A DNA stretch of 64,000 nucleotides. Source: Streptomyces olivoverticillatus (lineage in GTDB: Bacteria; Actinomycetota; Actinomycetes; Streptomycetales; Streptomycetaceae). The notes beneath the pieces were generated by a model that was given only the letters and a program-made list of their open reading frames with translations, made no database searches and was not told where the DNA came from. The position numbers and the translations under genes were made by a program. The stretch is from NCBI RefSeq assembly GCF_014203555.1, contig NZ_JACHJH010000002.1, positions 776,791 through 840,790 on the forward strand. The letters run 5' to 3'. Positions 26,370 through 34,820 of the stretch are shown piece by piece; position 1 is the first letter of the stretch; every line of letters begins with the position of its first letter.

Positions 26370-27569
26370 CTACCCCCGCAGGGGAATCGCCTGTCCCGCC
26401 ACCACCAGCACCACGTGCTCGCACTCGTTGCCGACGGCGGCGTTGAGCCGCCCGAGCTCGTCGCGGAAGCGCCGCCCCGACGCCGTTGCCGGGACCACCC
26501 CCGAGCCCACCTCGTTGCTCACCACCACCACCGTGCGGGAGGTCTCCCGCACCGCCCGCGCCAGCCCGGCCATGAGGGCGCGCAGCTCCTCCGCGCCGCC
26601 GTCGGCCCACGCCGCGTCGTCCCACGCGTCGACGGAGTCCATGGCGTGGGTCAGCCACAGCGCCAGGCAGTCGATCAGCAGCGGCGGCCCCTCCTCGGCC
26701 AGCAGCGGGAGCAGGTCGACGGTCTCGGCCGTGCGCCAGGAACCGGGCCGGCGCTCGCGGTGCAGCGCCACCCGCGCCGCCCAGTCGCGGTCGCCCTCAC
26801 GGGTGCCGCCCGTGGCCACGTACAGCACGTCGGGGAAGGACTCCAGGCGCCGCTCGGCCTCCACCGACTTGCCCGACCGGGCACCGCCCAGCACCAGCGT
26901 GCGGCGCGGCAGGTCCGGCACCGCGTGGTAGTCGCCGACCGTCAGCGTCGTGCCGTCGGGGACGGTACGGGCGCCCGCCGCGGCCAGCTGCCGGTGCAGC
27001 TCGCGGCCGGGCGGGGTGTCGTGGCCGATGTGCACCGCGATCACGTCCGTGGTCGCGCCGACCGCCCCCGCCTCCCGCAGCCGGGCCAGCGCGTCCGGCC
27101 GCCCCAGGACGTCGAGCAGCACCATGTCGTAGGGCCCCGGCACCGCGGCGAACCCCGCCGGTGCGGCCTCCGGCGGCAGGTACAGCAGCCGTTCCCCGTC
27201 CGAGGACGTCACCTCGTATCCCGTGCCCGGTGCGTCCAGGGCCATCGCCCGCACCTTGTGCCCACTGATCACCGACAGCTCGCGCCCGTCCGGCACCCGC
27301 CCCGGCGCGGGCAGCCCGGCCGGGAACTCCAGGGCGGGCCCGTTCTGCGGGTGCGAGAGCAGCACCTGCCGCACGCCCGTGATCGAGCGGCCCGCGCGCG
27401 CCGCTGCGAAGGCCGGCCCCGGGGTGAGGTCGAGCAGCAGCGCGGAGTCGACGAGCAGCGCGGTCGCGGCCCGCGCCTCGCCGCCGACGGCGGTGGCGCA
27501 GGACGCGCAGGGGCAGCCGGGGCGCGGCAGTCCTTCGGGGGCCCCGGTGCCGAGGAGAGTCAGTTCCAC
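26370..27569 (-). CDS. cobU: metallo-beta-lactamase-like domain fused to adenosylcobinamide kinase/guanylyltransferase CobU
   Basis: This 399-residue protein has two parts. Residues 1-215 resemble the MBL-fold PhnP type (MELTLLGTGAPEGLPRPGC, then CPCASC), but the HxHxDH zinc motif is replaced by SHPQNGPA. Residues 222-399 are CobU/CobP: P-loop LVLGGARSGKS, the VATGGTREGD loop, the LIDCLALWLTH segment and VVVSNEVGSGVVP. CobU phosphorylates adenosylcobinamide and then makes adenosylcobinamide-GDP, the substrate of CobS. The start is GTG 27569. This fused form is known in actinobacterial annotations; the role of the degenerate N-terminal domain is unknown. Confidence 0.9.
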   Translation of the reverse strand: MELTLLGTGAPEGLPRPGCPCASCATAVGGEARAATALLVDSALLLDLTPGPAFAAARAGRSITGVRQVLLSHPQNGPALEFPAGLPAPGRVPDGRELSVISGHKVRAMALDAPGTGYEVTSSDGERLLYLPPEAAPAGFAAVPGPYDMVLLDVLGRPDALARLREAGAVGATTDVIAVHIGHDTPPGRELHRQLAAAGARTVPDGTTLTVGDYHAVPDLPRRTLVLGGARSGKSVEAERRLESFPDVLYVATGGTREGDRDWAARVALHRERRPGSWRTAETVDLLPLLAEEGPPLLIDCLALWLTHAMDSVDAWDDAAWADGGAEELRALMAGLARAVRETSRTVVVVSNEVGSGVVPATASGRRFRDELGRLNAAVGNECEHVVLVVAGQAIPLRG

Positions 27570-27705
27570 GCACTGATCGTCTCGCGTCCGCGGTCCGCGG
27601 GCGCGCGGGGCTCACCCTTTCTCGTCCGTTACGGACCGTTAGGCTGCGCTCGGCAGTTCGTATCGCGGGACGTATCCAGGACTCAACCAGCCTCAGGAGG
27701 CGGAC

Positions 27706-27918
27706 ATGGTGTGGACGTGGCGGTTCGAGAAGGAAGACGGCACGGAGACCGTACCGGCGGTGGAGCCCGAGGAGTTCACCACCCAGGGGGACGCCGAATC
27801 CTGGATCGGCGAGGAGTGGAAGGCGCTGCTGGAGGGCGGCGTGGACCAGGTCCGGCTCTTCGAGGACGACGTCGAGGTCTACGGCCCGATGAGCCTGCAC
27901 GCGGCCGCCGAGTCCTGA
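27706..27918 (+). CDS. small conserved acidic protein
   Basis: A 70-residue protein starting MVWTWRFEKEDG behind a strong CAGGAGG ribosome site. It is acidic with a pattern of short beta strands (VRLFEDDVEVYGPMSLH) and a QGDAESWIGEEW helix. I know it only as a conserved Streptomyces hypothetical protein. A TAGGCT -10-like box at 27640-27645 may be its promoter. A strong terminator follows. Confidence 0.8.
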   Translation: MVWTWRFEKEDGTETVPAVEPEEFTTQGDAESWIGEEWKALLEGGVDQVRLFEDDVEVYGPMSLHAAAES

Positions 27919-27939
27919 CGGCGAAGCCCTGAAAGCACC

Positions 27940-27985
27940 GGCCCCGGCACCGGCGCCCCTCCCGAGGGGCGCCGGTGCCGGGGCC
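27940..27985. terminator. strong bidirectional terminator
   Basis: Perfect 21-bp stem (27940-27960 and 27965-27985) with a 4-base loop, between convergent genes; a short T-containing tail follows on the plus strand. Confidence 0.88.
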
Positions 27986-27994
27986 GAAGTCTTT

Positions 27995-28780
27995 CTATCC
28001 CCGCACTCCGCACAGGTGCAGCAGCGCGGCCACCGCCCGGTACGGGTCGCGGCGGCCCGCCCGGTCCTCGGCCGCGAGCAGCCGCTCCAACTCCTCGGGC
28101 GGCGGCGGGGCCTGCCCGTCGGCGGCCAGGTCGGTGAAGACCCGCACGCCGTACCAGGCGTGCAGCGGCGCCCCGATCCCGGCGAGGGTCGTGGTCAGCG
28201 TCTCCAGCCGGTCGGCGCGCACTTCCAGGCCGAGCCGGTTGGTGTAGGCGGGGGAGTCCAAGGCGGCGAGCGCCGTCTCCCAGTCACCGCTCAGCCCCGG
28301 CCGCATCGCCAGCGCGTCCGCGTTCCGCACGACCAGCGACAGCAGCCCGCCCGGGGCGAGCACCCGGGCCAGCCCGGCGAGCATCGGGTCCGGCTCCGGC
28401 ACGTACATCAGCACACCGTGGCAGAGCACGATGTCGAAGGCGCCCGGCAGGAAGTGCGCACCGGTGTCCCGGCCGTCGCCCTCCACGATCCGCATCCGCT
28501 CGCGGATGCCCTCGGGCTCGGCAGCCAGCGCCTCGCGCACCACGGCCACCATCCGCGGATCGGACTCCAGGCCCGTCACCTCGTGCCCGCCGCGGGCCAG
28601 CCGCAGGGCCTGGGTGCCCTGGCCGAGGCCCACGTCGAGCACGCGCAGCCGCCGCCCCACGGGGAAGCGGGCGGCTATCTGCTCGTCGATCTGGCGCGCC
28701 ACCAGTTCCTGGCGGACGGTGTTCCGCAGCCCCCCGAGCCCGCTCAGCCATCCGTCGGCGCCGCCGACGAAGCCGGACAC
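27995..28780 (-). CDS. class I SAM-dependent methyltransferase
   Basis: A 261-residue methyltransferase with motif I RVLDVGLGQGTQALRLA, an acidic residue ending strand 2 (VTGLESDP), and FDIVLCHGVLMYVPEPD with LARVLAPGGLLSLVV, typical of the Methyltransf_11/CmoA-like group. Its substrate is unknown; the N-terminal GLGGLRNTVRQELV resembles tRNA-wobble carboxymethyl enzymes, but I would not go further. The start is GTG 28780, 8 bases after the stop of the DUF3043 gene, so the two form an operon. Confidence 0.85.
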   Translation of the reverse strand: MSGFVGGADGWLSGLGGLRNTVRQELVARQIDEQIAARFPVGRRLRVLDVGLGQGTQALRLARGGHEVTGLESDPRMVAVVREALAAEPEGIRERMRIVEGDGRDTGAHFLPGAFDIVLCHGVLMYVPEPDPMLAGLARVLAPGGLLSLVVRNADALAMRPGLSGDWETALAALDSPAYTNRLGLEVRADRLETLTTTLAGIGAPLHAWYGVRVFTDLAADGQAPPPPEELERLLAAEDRAGRRDPYRAVAALLHLCGVRG

Positions 28781-28788
28781 GAAGCCGC

Positions 28789-29394
28789 TCAGCGCTTCTC
28801 CCCGCGCTTGACCTTCGGCTTGGGCAGCCGCAGCCGGCGGATCTGGAGCGTGCGCATCAGGCCGTAGGGCACGGCACCGCGCAGGTTCTCGTCGGGGAAG
28901 CGCTGCTTGAGGGCGCGCTTGAGGGAGATGCCGGTGACCGCCGAGTTCAGGACGATCAGCACGATCACGACCAGCCAGGCCAGCAGCACGTACGACTGGA
29001 ACGTGCCACGGTTGATCATGCTCAGCACGAGGATCAGCACGGCCAGGGGCAGGAAGAACTCCGCCACCGAGTACCGGGCGTCGACGAAGTCGCGCACGTA
29101 GGAGCGGATCGGGCCCTTGTCACGGGCGGGCAGGAAGCGCTCGTCCCCGTTGGCCAGGGCCTCGCGCTGCCTGGCCAGGTCGGCGCGGCGCGACTCGCGC
29201 GCACGCTTGGCCGCTTCCTTGCGGTCCGCCGGGGCGGCGGCCATCGAGCGGCGCTGCGCGGTGGCATGGCTCCGCTTGGGGGTGGGGCGGCCCTTGGGGG
29301 CCTGCGGGTCACGGGGCTGCTTGGGCTGGTCCGCGGTCACCTTGGAGTCGGTCACCTTGGCGGACTGCTCTTCCTTCGAACGGCTTCGGAACAC
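28789..29394 (-). CDS. DUF3043 membrane protein
   Basis: A 201-residue protein: a long charged, Lys/Arg-rich N-terminal segment (KRSHATAQRRSMA, ADRKEAAKRARESRRADLAR), then GPIRSYVRDFVDARYSVAEFF, two membrane helices at about 115-160, and a basic tail (LRLPKPKVKRGEKR). This is the DUF3043 family of actinobacteria; function unknown. GTG 29394 has TACCCT 8 bases upstream (29403-29408), so a leaderless mRNA is likely. It is divergent from pspA, with 276 bases between them. Confidence 0.88.
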   Translation of the reverse strand: MFRSRSKEEQSAKVTDSKVTADQPKQPRDPQAPKGRPTPKRSHATAQRRSMAAAPADRKEAAKRARESRRADLARQREALANGDERFLPARDKGPIRSYVRDFVDARYSVAEFFLPLAVLILVLSMINRGTFQSYVLLAWLVVIVLIVLNSAVTGISLKRALKQRFPDENLRGAVPYGLMRTLQIRRLRLPKPKVKRGEKR

Positions 29395-29670
29395 GGGACC
29401 CAAGGGTACGGCCTTTGGGCCTCCGGCACCGGCCCTGCCGGGCACGATCCGGCAACGGCACCCCTCGGGCCGGGGGCCGTAAGGTCTCTCCCTAGATGTT
29501 CTTCTACTCCTTGGGCCGGATGCCGGTGCCTCTCTGATCGTCCTGGAGGAGGAGCGCATCGGTGCCCGGACAGTGCGGTAATGGAAGCGGGCCCCGTACT
29601 GTGGGTTCTGTTGGATGTGTGTTGGAGCCTAAGCCCGATCCAGTCGGTCAGAAGGGGGCGCGCGAGGCCC

Positions 29671-30474
29671 ATGAGCGGTGTCATGAAGCGTATGGGGATG
29701 ATCTTCCGCGCGAAGGCCAACAAGGCCCTGGACCGGGCCGAGGATCCGCGCGAGACCCTCGACTACTCGTACCAGAAGCAGCTTGAGCTGCTGCAGAAGG
29801 TGCGCCGGGGCGTGGCGGACGTGGCGACGTCCCGCAAGCGCCTGGAGCTGCAGCTGAACCAGCTCCAGGGGCAGTCGGCCAAGCTGGAGGAGCAGGGACG
29901 CAAGGCGCTCGCGCTCGGCCGGGAGGACCTGGCGCGCGAGGCGCTCACCCGCCGTGCCGCGCTCCAGCAGCAGGTCACCGACCTGGAGACGCAGCACCAG
30001 ACCCTCCAGGGCGAGGAGGAGAAGCTCACGCTCGCCTCCCAGCGGCTGCAGGCCAAGGTGGACGCCTTCCGCACTAAGAAGGAGACCATCAAGGCCACCT
30101 ACACCGCCGCCCAGGCCCAGACCCGCATCGGCGAGGCCTTCTCCGGCATCTCGGAGGAAATGGGCGACGTCGGCATGGCGATCCAGCGGGCCGAGGACAA
30201 GACGGCGCAGCTGCAGGCCCGCGCCGGCGCCATCGACGAACTGCTGGCCTCGGGTGCGCTGGACGACCCCACGGGCATGGCCAAGGACGACCTCACCGCC
30301 GAGCTGGACCGCATCTCCGGTGGTACGGACGTGGAGCTGGAGCTCCAGCGGATGAAGGCCGAGCTCTCGGGCGGCAGCAGCGCCGACCGCCAGGCCATCG
30401 AAGGCGGCCGTCCGGGGCAGCAGCAGACGCCCTCGTCCCAGCCGCAGGACCGGCCCCGCTACGACAAGAGCTGA
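29671..30474 (+). CDS. pspA: PspA/IM30 family membrane-stress protein
   Basis: A 267-residue PspA-type protein that coats and protects the inner membrane under stress. It begins with the amphipathic helix MSGVMKRMGMIFRAKANKALD, then PRETLDYSYQKQLELLQKVRRG and a long coiled coil to about residue 190 (LELQLNQLQGQSAKLEEQG), followed by a helical end and a Gln/Pro/Ser-rich tail that ends DRPRYDKS. The start ATG 29671 has GAGG 4 bases before it. The next gene, 10 bases downstream, encodes its usual partner. Streptomyces lacks the enterobacterial PspF/PspBC set. Confidence 0.93.
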   Translation: MSGVMKRMGMIFRAKANKALDRAEDPRETLDYSYQKQLELLQKVRRGVADVATSRKRLELQLNQLQGQSAKLEEQGRKALALGREDLAREALTRRAALQQQVTDLETQHQTLQGEEEKLTLASQRLQAKVDAFRTKKETIKATYTAAQAQTRIGEAFSGISEEMGDVGMAIQRAEDKTAQLQARAGAIDELLASGALDDPTGMAKDDLTAELDRISGGTDVELELQRMKAELSGGSSADRQAIEGGRPGQQQTPSSQPQDRPRYDKS

Positions 30475-30484
30475 GGAGACCGTC

Positions 30485-30763
30485 ATGATCGTGCGGATCA
30501 TGGGGGAGGGCCAGGTGAAGCTGAGCGACAGCCACTTCGCCGAGCTCAACAAGCTGGACGACGAACTGCTCGCAGAGATGGAGAGCGGCGACGAGGAGGG
30601 CTTCCGGCGCACCCTGGGCACGCTGCTCGACGCCGTCCGCGGCCTGGGCGCTCCGCTGCCCGACGACGCCCTGGAGCCCTCCGAACTGATCCTGCCCTCG
30701 CCGGACGCCTCGCTGGACGAGGTCCGCGAGATGCTCGGCGACGACGGTCTCATCCCGGGCTGA
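30485..30763 (+). CDS. pspAA: PspA-associated protein PspAA
   Basis: A 92-residue acidic protein starting MIVRIMGEGQVKLSD, followed by FAELNKLDDELLAEMESGDEEGF. This is the PspAA profile, a small domain found next to PspA in actinobacteria and thought to be part of the membrane-stress response. GAGGAG lies 6 bases before ATG 30485, and only 10 bases separate it from pspA, so cotranslation is likely. A G+C-rich hairpin at about 30791-30816 follows. Confidence 0.9.
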   Translation: MIVRIMGEGQVKLSDSHFAELNKLDDELLAEMESGDEEGFRRTLGTLLDAVRGLGAPLPDDALEPSELILPSPDASLDEVREMLGDDGLIPG

Positions 30764-30860
30764 CCGGCCCGGTCGCAGGCGACCCGCCCGCGCCCCCGTT
30801 CCCCGCACCGGGGGCGGGGGCGCCGCCGGATCGCGGCCGGATCCTCCGACAGGAAACCCG

Positions 30861-32129
30861 ATGCCCTCCCTCGCGACCGCGGGCGCCGCCCGCCTGCGCC
30901 ACTGGCTGCGCGCCCACCCGACGGCCGCCGACACCCTGCTGGCCGCCGTCGTCTTCGCGAGCGTCCTCCTCGGCACCCTCCTCGGCCCGCACACCGCCCG
31001 GCACCCGCCGGGGCCCTGCTTCGTACTGCTGTCGGTGGCCGCCTGCGGCTGCCTCGCGGTGCGCCGCAAGAATCCGCGCGCGGTCCTCGCCGCCACCTCC
31101 GCCCTCACGCTGATCGCCACCGTCGCCGGCCGGGACGGCCCGCCGCGCACCCAGATCGCCACGGCCGTCGCCGTCGCCCTCTACACCGTCGCCGCCCGCA
31201 CCGAGCGCACCACCGCCTGGCGCATCGTCGTGGTGACCGTCGTCGGCCTGACCGGCACCGTCATGCTCATCGGCCCGCCGCCCTGGAGCTCCCAGGAGAA
31301 CCTCGGCCTGCTGGCCTGGACGGGCATGGCCGGAGCCGCGGGAGACGCTGTGCGTAGCCGCCGCGCCTTCATCGCCGCGATCGAGGAGCGGGCCGTACGG
31401 GCCGAACTGACCCGCGAGGAGGAGGCCCGCCGCCGCGTCGCCGAGGAACGGCTGCGCATCGCCCGCGAGCTGCACGACGTCGTCGCCCACCACATCGCCC
31501 TGGTCAACGTCCAGGCGGGCGTCGCCTCACACGTCATGGACAGCCGCCCCGACCAGGCCAAACAGGCCCTCGCCCATGTCCGCCAGGCCAGCCGCTCGGC
31601 CCTGGAGGAGCTGCGCGCCACCGTGGGCCTGCTGCGCCAGTACGGCGACCCCGCGGCCCCCACCGAGCCCGCGCCCGGCCTCGGCGTCCTCGACCAGCTC
31701 GTCGACGGCTTCGCCCGCGTCGGGCTGCAGGTGGAGGTCGCGGCAGCCTCCACCGTGCCCGGCGGCGCGGGCAGCACCGCGAGCGTCGCGGGTGCGGCCG
31801 CCGTCATCGGCCCGCTGCCCGGCGCCGTCGACCTGACCGCCTACCGTGTCCTGCAGGAGGCGCTGACCAATGTGCACAAGCACGCGGGGCCCGGCGCCCG
31901 GGCCGAAGTCGCCCTGCTGCGCGAGGAACACAGCCTCAGCCTGACCATCCTGGACAACGGCGGCGGCCTGACCCCGGACCCGCCCGGGACGCCCGGCGGC
32001 GGCCACGGGCTGATCGGCATGCGCGAGCGCGCGGCCGCACTCGGCGGCACTTGCGAGGCGGCCCCGCGCGAACACGGCGCCCCCGGCTTCCGGGTCCGCG
32101 CCACCCTGCCCCTGCAAGGCCGTGCCTAG
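30861..32129 (+). CDS. two-component sensor histidine kinase (NarL/HisKA_3 type)
   Basis: The 422-residue kinase has four hydrophobic segments in the first 160 residues, a HisKA_3 helix with the phosphoacceptor His in RIARELHDVVAHHIALVNVQ, and an HATPase domain with the N box in VLQEALTNVHKHA and the G box in GGGHGLIGMRERAAALGG. Short extracytoplasmic loops suggest membrane-related stimulus sensing. It sits 97 bases after pspAA and 19 bases before the response regulator. AGGAAA serves ATG 30861. Physical linkage to pspA makes an envelope-stress role possible; this is inference. Confidence 0.92.
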   Translation: MPSLATAGAARLRHWLRAHPTAADTLLAAVVFASVLLGTLLGPHTARHPPGPCFVLLSVAACGCLAVRRKNPRAVLAATSALTLIATVAGRDGPPRTQIATAVAVALYTVAARTERTTAWRIVVVTVVGLTGTVMLIGPPPWSSQENLGLLAWTGMAGAAGDAVRSRRAFIAAIEERAVRAELTREEEARRRVAEERLRIARELHDVVAHHIALVNVQAGVASHVMDSRPDQAKQALAHVRQASRSALEELRATVGLLRQYGDPAAPTEPAPGLGVLDQLVDGFARVGLQVEVAAASTVPGGAGSTASVAGAAAVIGPLPGAVDLTAYRVLQEALTNVHKHAGPGARAEVALLREEHSLSLTILDNGGGLTPDPPGTPGGGHGLIGMRERAAALGGTCEAAPREHGAPGFRVRATLPLQGRA

Positions 32130-32148
32130 CGCCCCCTAGGCTTGCCCC

Positions 32149-32844
32149 ATGACCGAGCCGATCACCGTACTGCTCGCCGACGACCAGGCGTTGCTGCGCA
32201 GCGCGTTCAAGGTGCTGGTGGATTCGGAGCCCGGCATGCGGGTGGTGGCGGAGGCCGCGGACGGTGCGCAGGCGGTGGAGCTGGCCCGGCTGCACGTCCC
32301 CGACGTGGTCCTGATGGACATCCGGATGCCGGGCACGGACGGCTTCGCCGCGACCCGCGCGATCTGCTCGGATCCGGCGCTGGCCGCGGTGCGGGTGGTG
32401 ATGCTGACGACGTTCGAGGTCGACGAGTACGTGGTGCAGTCGCTGCGCGCGGGCGCCTCCGGCTTCCTGGGCAAGGGCGCCGAGCCGGACGAGCTGCTGG
32501 CGGCGATCCGTATCGCGGCGGCGGGGGAGGCGCTGCTGTCCCCGGCGGCGACCAAGGGCCTGATCGCCACGTTCCTGGCGCAGGGCGAGGGCACCGGCGG
32601 CACGGGCGACGGCGAGGGGCGGCACCATGCCCGGCTCGCCGCGCTGACGGCGCGCGAGCGCGAGGTCCTGGTACAGGTGGCGGGCGGGCTGTCCAACGAC
32701 GAGATCGGCGAGCGCTTCTCGGTGAGCCCGCTGACCGTCAAGACGCACGTGAACCGGGCGATGGCGAAGCTCGGCGCCCGGGACCGGGCCCAACTGGTCG
32801 TCATCGCCTACGAGTCGGGCCTGGTCCGCCCGCGGACGGCATAA
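32149..32844 (+). CDS. LuxR/NarL family response regulator
   Basis: A 231-residue regulator. The receiver domain has the acidic pocket (LLADDQALLR), the phosphoacceptor Asp in VVLMDIRMPGTDGF, the Thr in VMLTTFEVDEYV and the Lys in GFLGKGAEPDEL. The C-terminus is a LuxR HTH (LTAREREVLVQVAGGLSNDEIGE, then SPLTVKTHVNRAMAKL). It is the cognate partner of the kinase just upstream. ATG 32149 has a TAGGCT -10 box 6 bases before it (32137-32142), so besides any read-through it probably has its own leaderless promoter inside the intergenic gap. Confidence 0.93.
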   Translation: MTEPITVLLADDQALLRSAFKVLVDSEPGMRVVAEAADGAQAVELARLHVPDVVLMDIRMPGTDGFAATRAICSDPALAAVRVVMLTTFEVDEYVVQSLRAGASGFLGKGAEPDELLAAIRIAAAGEALLSPAATKGLIATFLAQGEGTGGTGDGEGRHHARLAALTAREREVLVQVAGGLSNDEIGERFSVSPLTVKTHVNRAMAKLGARDRAQLVVIAYESGLVRPRTA

Positions 32845-32862
32845 CGCCGGACGGGCCGAAAT

Positions 32863-32943
32863 CAGCCCGCCCGGCGTTTGTGAATCCAGCCCGTCCGGCG
32901 TTTGAGGACCGGGGTCCGGGGCGGAGCCCCGAAGGCCTGCGGC
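32863..32943. repeat. Streptomyces intergenic repeat element, copy 1
   Basis: Two near-identical 18-base units (CAGCCCGCCCGGCGTTTG at 32863-32880 and CAGCCCGTCCGGCGTTTG at 32887-32904) stand 24 bases apart, followed by a GGGGTCCGGGGCGGAGCCCC hairpin. I recognise this as a common intergenic element of Streptomyces genomes. A second, interrupted copy is at 60803-60895. Confidence 0.7.
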
Positions 32944-32968
32944 CTTGCGGGGTACCCGCACGCCGCGC

Positions 32969-34147
32969 CTACGGCAGTGCGAGCATCCGCTCCAGCGCCA
33001 GCTTGGAGAAGCTCGCGACCTCGGGGTCGACCTCGATGCGGTTGACGACCTTGCCCTCGGCGAGGGACTCCAGGGCCCACACCAGGTGCGGCAGGTCGAT
33101 CCGGTTCATCGTCGAGCAGAAGCAGACCGTCTTGTCGAGGAAGACGATCTCCTTGCCCTCGTCGGCGAATCGGTTCGCCAGGCGCCGCACGAGGTTGAGC
33201 TCGGTGCCGATGGCCCACTTGGAGCCGGCCGGGGCGGCCTCGAGGGTCTTGATGATGTACTCCGTCGAGCCGACGTAGTCGGCCGCGGCCACGACCTCGT
33301 GCCGGCACTCGGGGTGCACCAGCACGTTCACGCCGGGGATCCGCTCGCGCACGTCGTTGACGGAGTCGAGCGAGAAGCGCCCGTGCACCGAGCAGTGCCC
33401 GCGCCACAGGATCATCTTCGCGCCGCGCAGCTCCTCGGCGGTCAGCCCGCCGTTCGGCTTGTGCGGGTTGTAGAGCACGCAGTCGTCCAGGGACATCCCC
33501 ATGTCACGGACGGCGGTGTTGCGGCCCAGGTGCTGGTCGGGCAGGAAGAGCACCTTCTCGCCCTGCTCGAAGGCCCAGTTCAGCGCCCGCTCGGCGTTGG
33601 AGGAGGTGCAGATGGTGCCGCCGTGCTTGCCGGTGAAGGCCTTGATGTCCGCGGAGGAGTTCATGTACGAGACCGGGACGGTCACCTCGGCGATGCCCGC
33701 CTCGGTCAGCACGTCCCAGCACTCGGCGACCTGCTCGGCGGTGGCCATGTCGGCCATCGAGCAGCCCGCGGCCAGGTCGGGCAGGACGACCTGCTGGTCG
33801 TCACCGGTCAGGATGTCCGCGGACTCCGCCATGAAGTGCACACCACAGAAGACGATGTACTGCGCGTCCGGCCGGGCGGCCGCGTCCCGCGCCAGCTTGA
33901 AGGAGTCGCCGGTGACGTCCGCGAACTCGATGACCTCGTCGCGCTGGTAGTGGTGGCCGAGGACGAAGACCTTGTCCCCGAGCTTCGCCTTGGCCGCCCG
34001 CGCACGCTCCACCAGGTCCGGGTCGGAGGCGGCCGGCAGGTCGCCGGGGCACTCGACGCCGCGCTCGCTGCGCGGGTCGGCCTCGCGGCCGAGCAGCAGG
34101 AGGGCGAGGGGGGTGGGCTGGACATCCAAGGGCTGGGCGGTGGTCAC
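32969..34147 (-). CDS. nadA: quinolinate synthase
   Basis: NadA condenses iminoaspartate with dihydroxyacetone phosphate to quinolinate in NAD synthesis, using an oxygen-sensitive 4Fe-4S cluster. The 392-residue protein is the long actinobacterial form. It shows VLGHHYQRDEV, QYIVFCGVHFMAESADIL (cluster Cys), GGTICTSSNAERALNWA (Cys), VHPECRHEVV and CFCSTMNRI. GTG 34147 is chosen, with GAAAGG about 9 bases upstream; GTG 34156 is in frame but has no spacing for a site. nadB and nadC are not adjacent. Two palindromes flank its -10 box. Confidence 0.94.
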   Translation of the reverse strand: MTTAQPLDVQPTPLALLLLGREADPRSERGVECPGDLPAASDPDLVERARAAKAKLGDKVFVLGHHYQRDEVIEFADVTGDSFKLARDAAARPDAQYIVFCGVHFMAESADILTGDDQQVVLPDLAAGCSMADMATAEQVAECWDVLTEAGIAEVTVPVSYMNSSADIKAFTGKHGGTICTSSNAERALNWAFEQGEKVLFLPDQHLGRNTAVRDMGMSLDDCVLYNPHKPNGGLTAEELRGAKMILWRGHCSVHGRFSLDSVNDVRERIPGVNVLVHPECRHEVVAAADYVGSTEYIIKTLEAAPAGSKWAIGTELNLVRRLANRFADEGKEIVFLDKTVCFCSTMNRIDLPHLVWALESLAEGKVVNRIEVDPEVASFSKLALERMLALP

Positions 34148-34192
34148 GACACGCACCCTTTCTGTTCTGCGGACGGCCGCTTCGGGCCTTGT

Positions 34193-34239
34193 CGTCAATT
34201 TGACGCTATTTATCATAGCCCCTTCACGTCAGTTTGACG
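34193..34239 (-). promoter_or_regulatory. nadA promoter flanked by two palindromic operators
   Basis: CGTCAATTTGACG (34193-34205) is a perfect 13-base palindrome, and CGTCAGTTTGACG (34227-34239) is the same with one change. They stand 34 bases apart. Between them on the minus strand is TATGAT (34217-34212), a good -10 box for nadA. Position and symmetry suggest a repressor that senses NAD status; the protein is not identified here. Confidence 0.65.
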
Positions 34240-34397
34240 ATGATGATCGCGTCGATGTGACACATTCCCGTTCTCGCGGACGGTGTGCGAGCATGAAAGA
34301 CGAAGTCACGGTCCATGCCCGGAATGAATCCGGGGCACCGGCGGTTGCTGGCGAAGGCAAGCAGTCCGCACCCGTTCCGAACCCGGGAGTGAAGCAG

Positions 34398-34754
34398 ATG
34401 TCCGTTCAGGACGAGAAGACCACTGTGAGCGACGGCATCCTTCTGTCCGACGCCGCGGCCGCCAAGGTCAAGGGCCTGCTGGAGCAGGAAGGCCGTGACG
34501 ACCTCGCCCTGCGCGTCGCCGTCCAGCCTGGTGGCTGCTCCGGCCTGCGCTACCAGCTGTTCTTCGACGAGCGCTCGCTCGACGGCGACGTCGTCAAGGA
34601 CTTCGACGGTGTCAAGGTCGTCACCGACCGCATGAGCGCCCCCTACCTGGGCGGCGCCTCCATCGACTTCGTCGACACCATCGAGAAGCAGGGCTTCACG
34701 ATCGACAACCCCAACGCCACCGGCTCCTGCGCCTGCGGCGACTCCTTCAGCTGA
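34398..34754 (+). CDS. erpA: iron-sulfur cluster insertion protein (HesB/IscA/ErpA family)
   Basis: A 118-residue A-type carrier that delivers Fe-S clusters to target proteins. The three cluster cysteines are visible in PGGCSGLRYQ and GSCACGDSFS, the invariant Cx(n)CxC pattern. ATG 34398 has GGGAG 8 bases upstream; the frame is open about 40 codons further but without family sequence. It is divergent from nadA, whose product needs such a cluster, and the respiratory Rieske protein is also encoded in this window. Confidence 0.93.
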   Translation: MSVQDEKTTVSDGILLSDAAAAKVKGLLEQEGRDDLALRVAVQPGGCSGLRYQLFFDERSLDGDVVKDFDGVKVVTDRMSAPYLGGASIDFVDTIEKQGFTIDNPNATGSCACGDSFS

Positions 34755-34774
34755 CGGCTGTCGGATCCGACGCG

Positions 34775-34810
34775 CGAAGGGCGGCACCCCCTGCGGGGCG
34801 CCGCCCTTCG
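34775..34810. terminator. bidirectional terminator
   Basis: CGAAGGGCGGC (34775-34785) pairs with GCCGCCCTTCG (34800-34810), and the inner CCCC/GGGG extends the stem. Confidence 0.8.
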
Positions 34811-34820
34811 GCGTATCCGG

